Below, piece by piece: positions 12,863 through 15,152 of a stretch of 15,152 nt of DNA. Source of the stretch: Acidobacteriaceae bacterium. Its GTDB lineage: Bacteria; Acidobacteriota; Terriglobia; Terriglobales; Acidobacteriaceae. Positions within the stretch are counted from its first letter, which is position 1. Each line of letters starts with the position of its first letter. The translations under genes and the position numbers were made by a program. Location of the stretch: NCBI GenBank assembly GCA_030040175.1, contig JASHUF010000008.1:1-15152 (forward strand), read 5' to 3'. The notes below the pieces were generated by a model. It worked only from the letters and a program-made list of their open reading frames with translations. It was not told the origin of the DNA and ran no database searches.

Positions 12863-13786
12863 TCACTCCGCCGGGTCTTCGGCCGTGAACGGAGAGCAGC
12901 AAGGTGTGTCCGTGGCGTGGAAGTTCATCATCTCCAGGCGAATCCCATCGGGGTCGTACAGATTGAACTGGTACTTGCCGTCGAGGCCGATCTTGGGCGC
13001 CTGATCGTGGCGGGCGGCGAGCCGGCCGCTCGAAGCAAGGAGCTTGTACGCGTCGGGCACGGAGACCTCGCCGATGGAGAAATGATCGAGGACGCCGAGA
13101 TGGTTCTGAGTCATATCGGCAGGGATGCCGGCGCCGGGCCCGCCGGAGAGCATGTATTCGAGCCAGTCATGCCCGTCGGGAACCTGCTGGCTGACCCAGT
13201 CGACCTTGGCCGGATAATTCATGCCGCCAAACCAGTAGGGCCGGAAGCCGAGCAGGCCGCGATAAAACGCATCCTCGGCGGCGCGGTCATGCACGAGGAA
13301 ACCGATATGGATGATGTGGTGGCCGATGGCGTTGGGCGCGTCGACAGGTCTCGGGTGCGCCGGCGGCTGGACGAACTGCACTTTGTTGCCTTCGGGATCG
13401 AGCACCTCGAACCAGCGGCTGCCGTCGGCGCCGCGGGTCACATGCGCCGGCGTCTTCCATCCTTTGGCGGCGAGGTAACGGCGCATGCCTTCGGCGCTCT
13501 CGACATTCCACGCCGAGTGATCCAGGCGATTGACGCCCGCACCCGCAGGCAGAGGCAGCACTTCAATGAACTGCGTGGCGCTGAGCGCGTAACGCACGCC
13601 CTGCGGATTCTCGGGATCGGGCAGCTTGGCCGCGCCGACGATTGCAGTGTAGTAGTGCTCGGCGGCTACGGGGTCTGAGGCGTAGATGGCCAAGTGCGAG
13701 ATGCCGGTGATCTTGGGGCGTTGCTGTGCGGAAGCAGCGAGAGCAAGAAGCGCAACCAGGGCGGCGAGCGAAAGGCGCGTTGGCAT
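12863..13786 (-). CDS. Exported protein with tandem VOC (glyoxalase-like) domains
   Basis: The 307-residue product has a signal peptide (TRLSLAALVALLALAASAQ, residues 3-21) and two VOC domains. The first runs from ITGISHLAIYASD through LDHSAWNV to FEVLDPEGNKVQF; the second from HHIIHIGFLVHD through LDHFSIGEV to FNLYDPDGIRLEMM. Histidines at strand starts and glutamates at strand ends follow the metal-ligand layout of the glyoxalase / extradiol dioxygenase superfamily, so metal-dependent chemistry on a small molecule is possible. The substrate is unknown, and an extracytoplasmic location is unusual for detoxifying glyoxalases. The ATG at 13786 follows AAGGGA at good spacing; the frame extends to 13840. 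The gene is monocistronic by position. Its stop overlaps a 9-bp repeat unit like those at the window's left end. Confidence 0.82.
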   Translation of the reverse strand: MPTRLSLAALVALLALAASAQQRPKITGISHLAIYASDPVAAEHYYTAIVGAAKLPDPENPQGVRYALSATQFIEVLPLPAGAGVNRLDHSAWNVESAEGMRRYLAAKGWKTPAHVTRGADGSRWFEVLDPEGNKVQFVQPPAHPRPVDAPNAIGHHIIHIGFLVHDRAAEDAFYRGLLGFRPYWFGGMNYPAKVDWVSQQVPDGHDWLEYMLSGGPGAGIPADMTQNHLGVLDHFSIGEVSVPDAYKLLASSGRLAARHDQAPKIGLDGKYQFNLYDPDGIRLEMMNFHATDTPCCSPFTAEDPAE

Positions 13787-14123
13787 CGGCGATTTCCCTT
13801 CCAATTGCAGGCGCAATAACCATAAATGGCTTTTCTGCAACGCGCAAACAGGCCCTGGCCGGGTGCGTTACACCGCGCGCCGGACGCGATCGCGGCGGAC
13901 AGCAAAAGCTGCGAAAAGCAGAACAGCGAAGGCCGAAAACCAGTCTCAGATCCATTCGACACCCCTTGGCCGGCACCCTGGCACTCCGGCGCACAGTTCA
14001 TTCAACCGGCTTTAACACTCTGCGAGCGAGGGACCGCTAGCATGGGTGCGTAGCGCCGCACGCCCAGGCACGCGCAATGGTCCAAGCCGGCCGGGCAGCG
14101 GACCAGCCCGCCCCAATGCGAAA
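13787..14123. other. Intergenic region between the metal sensor and the VOC gene
   Basis: These 337 bp carry no gene that I can support; short frames here look random and GC-driven. They should hold the end of the sensor transcript and the VOC promoter. Two hairpins follow the sensor gene: CGGGC 14092-14096 with GCCCG 14106-14110, and a 7-bp bulged stem around 14044-14064. Neither has a T-run. A possible VOC promoter lies near 13819-13847. Confidence 0.4.
13819..13847 (-). promoter_or_regulatory. Putative promoter of the VOC gene
   Basis: On the minus strand TTGCGC (13842-13847) and TATGGT (13819-13824) are separated by 17 bp, weakly matching sigma-70 -35 and -10 elements. A transcript would begin near 13812 and leave a 25-base leader with the AAGGGA ribosome binding site. 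Confidence 0.3.
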
Positions 14124-14396
14124 TTACTTGAGATATGCGTGCACCAGATCGATCAGATCCTCAGCCAGCTCGGGTGCGATCTGCTCCTTGGCGCCGTCCA
14201 CAAGGTGGAAACGGATGTGGGTCTCCAGCACCTCGGCCATAAGACCATTGACGCCGCCGCGGACGGCGGCCAGCAGCATCAGCTGGCCTCCGCAATCTTC
14301 GTCCGTGGTGAGCGAGCGCTCCACCGCGTCCAGCTGCCCGCGAACCTTGCGCAGCCGCTGCAGCAACTTCACCTTTTCCCGTTCCTGATGCGACAT
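14124..14396 (-). CDS. Metal-sensing repressor, CsoR/RcnR family, RcnR-like (Ni/Co) ligand set
   Basis: The 90-residue all-helical protein belongs to the DUF156 family (CsoR, RcnR, FrmR), tetrameric repressors that release DNA on binding metal or formaldehyde. It begins MSHQEREK and holds H3, C35 (DEDCGGQ), H60 and H64 (ETHIRFH), exactly the four positions used by E. coli RcnR for nickel and cobalt. FrmR-type formaldehyde sensors have Glu at 64, and copper CsoR needs a second Cys, which is absent. By these residues it should sense Ni or Co, though ligand sets do not fully fix specificity. The ATG at 14396 follows GAGAGGGAAGG. It is divergent from a carbohydrate porin, with an operator-like dyad in between. 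No RcnA-type exporter gene is seen nearby. Confidence 0.88.
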   Translation of the reverse strand: MSHQEREKVKLLQRLRKVRGQLDAVERSLTTDEDCGGQLMLLAAVRGGVNGLMAEVLETHIRFHLVDGAKEQIAPELAEDLIDLVHAYLK

Positions 14397-14413
14397 GGCC
14401 TTCCCTCTCGCTT

Positions 14414-14458
14414 TTGACCTACCTATCCCCGGTATGGTATGTAGGGGACGGGGGTAGA
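14414..14458 (+). promoter_or_regulatory. Divergent promoter region with a candidate DUF156 repressor operator
   Basis: TTGACC (14414-14419) and TATGTA (14438-14443) with an 18-bp spacer make a plausible promoter for the porin. The spacer and the following bases contain a C/G-tract dyad: CTATCCCCGGTATGG (14423-14437), then GTAGGGGACGGGGGTAG (14441-14457). TCCCC and GGGGA are in inverted orientation, with tandem GGTATGGTATG between them. RcnR and FrmR operators are G/C tracts flanked by TA-rich bases, so autoregulation of the sensor and control of the porin from this site is a reasonable inference. Confidence 0.45.
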
Positions 14459-14484
14459 GTTTTCCCCGGCTTCCCGTTTATTGT

Positions 14485-15152
14485 ATGCCCGCGCTTTTCT
14501 CCAACCCGCGCACCCGGTTTGCCTGCCTGGCTCTCGTGCTGGCGCTCGCGGGGATGGCCGCTCTGCGTGCTGCCGCACAGGCCGGGGATTCGATTCCCGA
14601 TGCGCCCCAGGTGCAGACGCAACCGGGCGGCGCCGGCAACGCTCCCGGCGCTCCTTCGCCCCAAAATGGGTCCACGACCCTTGATGAGGCCGGCGATCCG
14701 GTCACCGTCTTTCCGCACACCGAGACCGGCCGCTATTGGATCTCAGGACAAGTGAACATCATTCTGCAGGGGCATGGGGCGTTTCCCGCGCGTTACAGCG
14801 GCGCGAACAGCCTCACCCCGTGGGCGCAGAGCGCCACCACGCACGTGATGACGCTCTATACCGGTTATCAGCTGACGCATACAACCGAAGTTTTTGCCGA
14901 CCTGGAAGACGCCACCGGCAACGGCATCGGCAACGCCAATGGGCTGGCGGGATACACGAACCTGGACTCGGTGCGGCTGGTCCAAGGACTGCCGCTTTCG
15001 AAGGGGCCGTATCTGGCGCGTTTCATGGTGCGGCAGATCGTTCCACTCTCAAAGGAGACCGTGGCAGCGGAGCGCGACGAGTTGCATCTGGCCACGAGTC
15101 TTCCTGCGCGCCGCTTCGAGTTTCGCCTGGGCAAATTCGACCTGGTCGACTT
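14485..15152 (+). CDS. Carbohydrate porin, OprB-like (partial, runs off the right end)
   Basis: The frame from 14485 is open to the window edge (222 complete codons, no stop). It starts with a signal peptide (hydrophobic CLALVLALAGMAALRAAA, cleavage near AAAQA), then a Pro/Gly/Gln-rich linker. Next come barrel strands resembling bacterial carbohydrate-selective porins: YWISGQVNIILQGHGAFPARYSG, VMTLYTGYQLTHTTEVFADLE, NGLAGYTNLDSVRLVQGLP, YLARFMVRQIVPLSKE and RRFEFRLGKFDLVD. The RLGKFDLVD ending matches the place where family members continue into FFD-like barrel sequence. It should form an outer-membrane pore for sugars or other small solutes. No Shine-Dalgarno precedes the ATG, so a weak or atypical initiation site is likely. 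The divergent RcnR-like gene suggests metal-linked regulation. Confidence 0.75.
   Translation, partial: MPALFSNPRTRFACLALVLALAGMAALRAAAQAGDSIPDAPQVQTQPGGAGNAPGAPSPQNGSTTLDEAGDPVTVFPHTETGRYWISGQVNIILQGHGAFPARYSGANSLTPWAQSATTHVMTLYTGYQLTHTTEVFADLEDATGNGIGNANGLAGYTNLDSVRLVQGLPLSKGPYLARFMVRQIVPLSKETVAAERDELHLATSLPARRFEFRLGKFDLVD

Noticed and set aside
13563..14001. Small minus-strand frames upstream of the VOC gene (e.g. MDLRLVFGLRCSAF...)
   Set aside because: They overlap the VOC signal peptide in other frames, are Arg/Cys/Pro-rich and lack convincing ribosome binding sites.

Overview
The window looks like a piece of an Acidobacteriota chromosome (Terriglobia type). Coding DNA is GC-rich and full of long antisense shadow frames. 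Several gene types fit that group: an OprB-like carbohydrate porin, an exported S53 peptidase, a short PheT and a small coiled-coil gene before zapA. The intergenic DNA carries short-period imperfect repeats. This assignment is inference from texture and gene content, not from a database match.

Layout. Left arm (1-6219): a PHP-domain protein (minus), a LOG-family nucleotide hydrolase translationally coupled to a small membrane protein (minus), a divergent exported protein of unknown function (plus), an outer-membrane beta-barrel protein (minus) and a secreted S53/sedolisin peptidase (minus). Middle (6413-12548, all minus, so transcribed right to left): a translation and cell-division cluster in the order rpmI, rplT, a decayed hicA with intact hicB, pheS, a four-helix-bundle (S23/IVP) gene inside an inverted-repeat cassette, pheT, a ZapB-like coiled-coil gene, zapA. 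infC is not next to rpmI in this window. Right arm (12863-15152): an exported double-VOC-domain protein (minus), a CsoR/RcnR-family metal sensor with the complete H3-C35-H60-H64 nickel/cobalt ligand set (minus), and a divergent carbohydrate porin that runs off the right end (plus).

How it fits together. The core cluster makes ribosomal proteins L35 and L20, both subunits of phenylalanyl-tRNA synthetase, and the FtsZ-ring proteins ZapA and a ZapB-like partner. Two small accessory modules sit in its gene junctions. One is a hicAB toxin-antitoxin pair whose toxin has a nonsense codon and a lost start codon while the antitoxin remains. The other is an S23 gene flanked by 24-bp inverted repeats (22/24 identical), each arm backed by a local hairpin. 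In the pheS-pheT mRNA this would fold as a long stem with an ORF in its loop, the same architecture as the intervening sequences of 23S rRNA that gave this protein family its name. That is the most unusual feature of the window. The RcnR-like gene and the porin share an 88-bp divergent promoter region in which a C/G-tract operator-like dyad lies between a plausible -35 and -10 for the porin.

The rest of the intergenic DNA carries 7-, 8- and 9-bp imperfect tandem repeats, a REP-like hairpin block upstream of rpmI and a 30-bp perfect palindrome after rplT. I found no tRNA, rRNA, CRISPR array or transposase gene.
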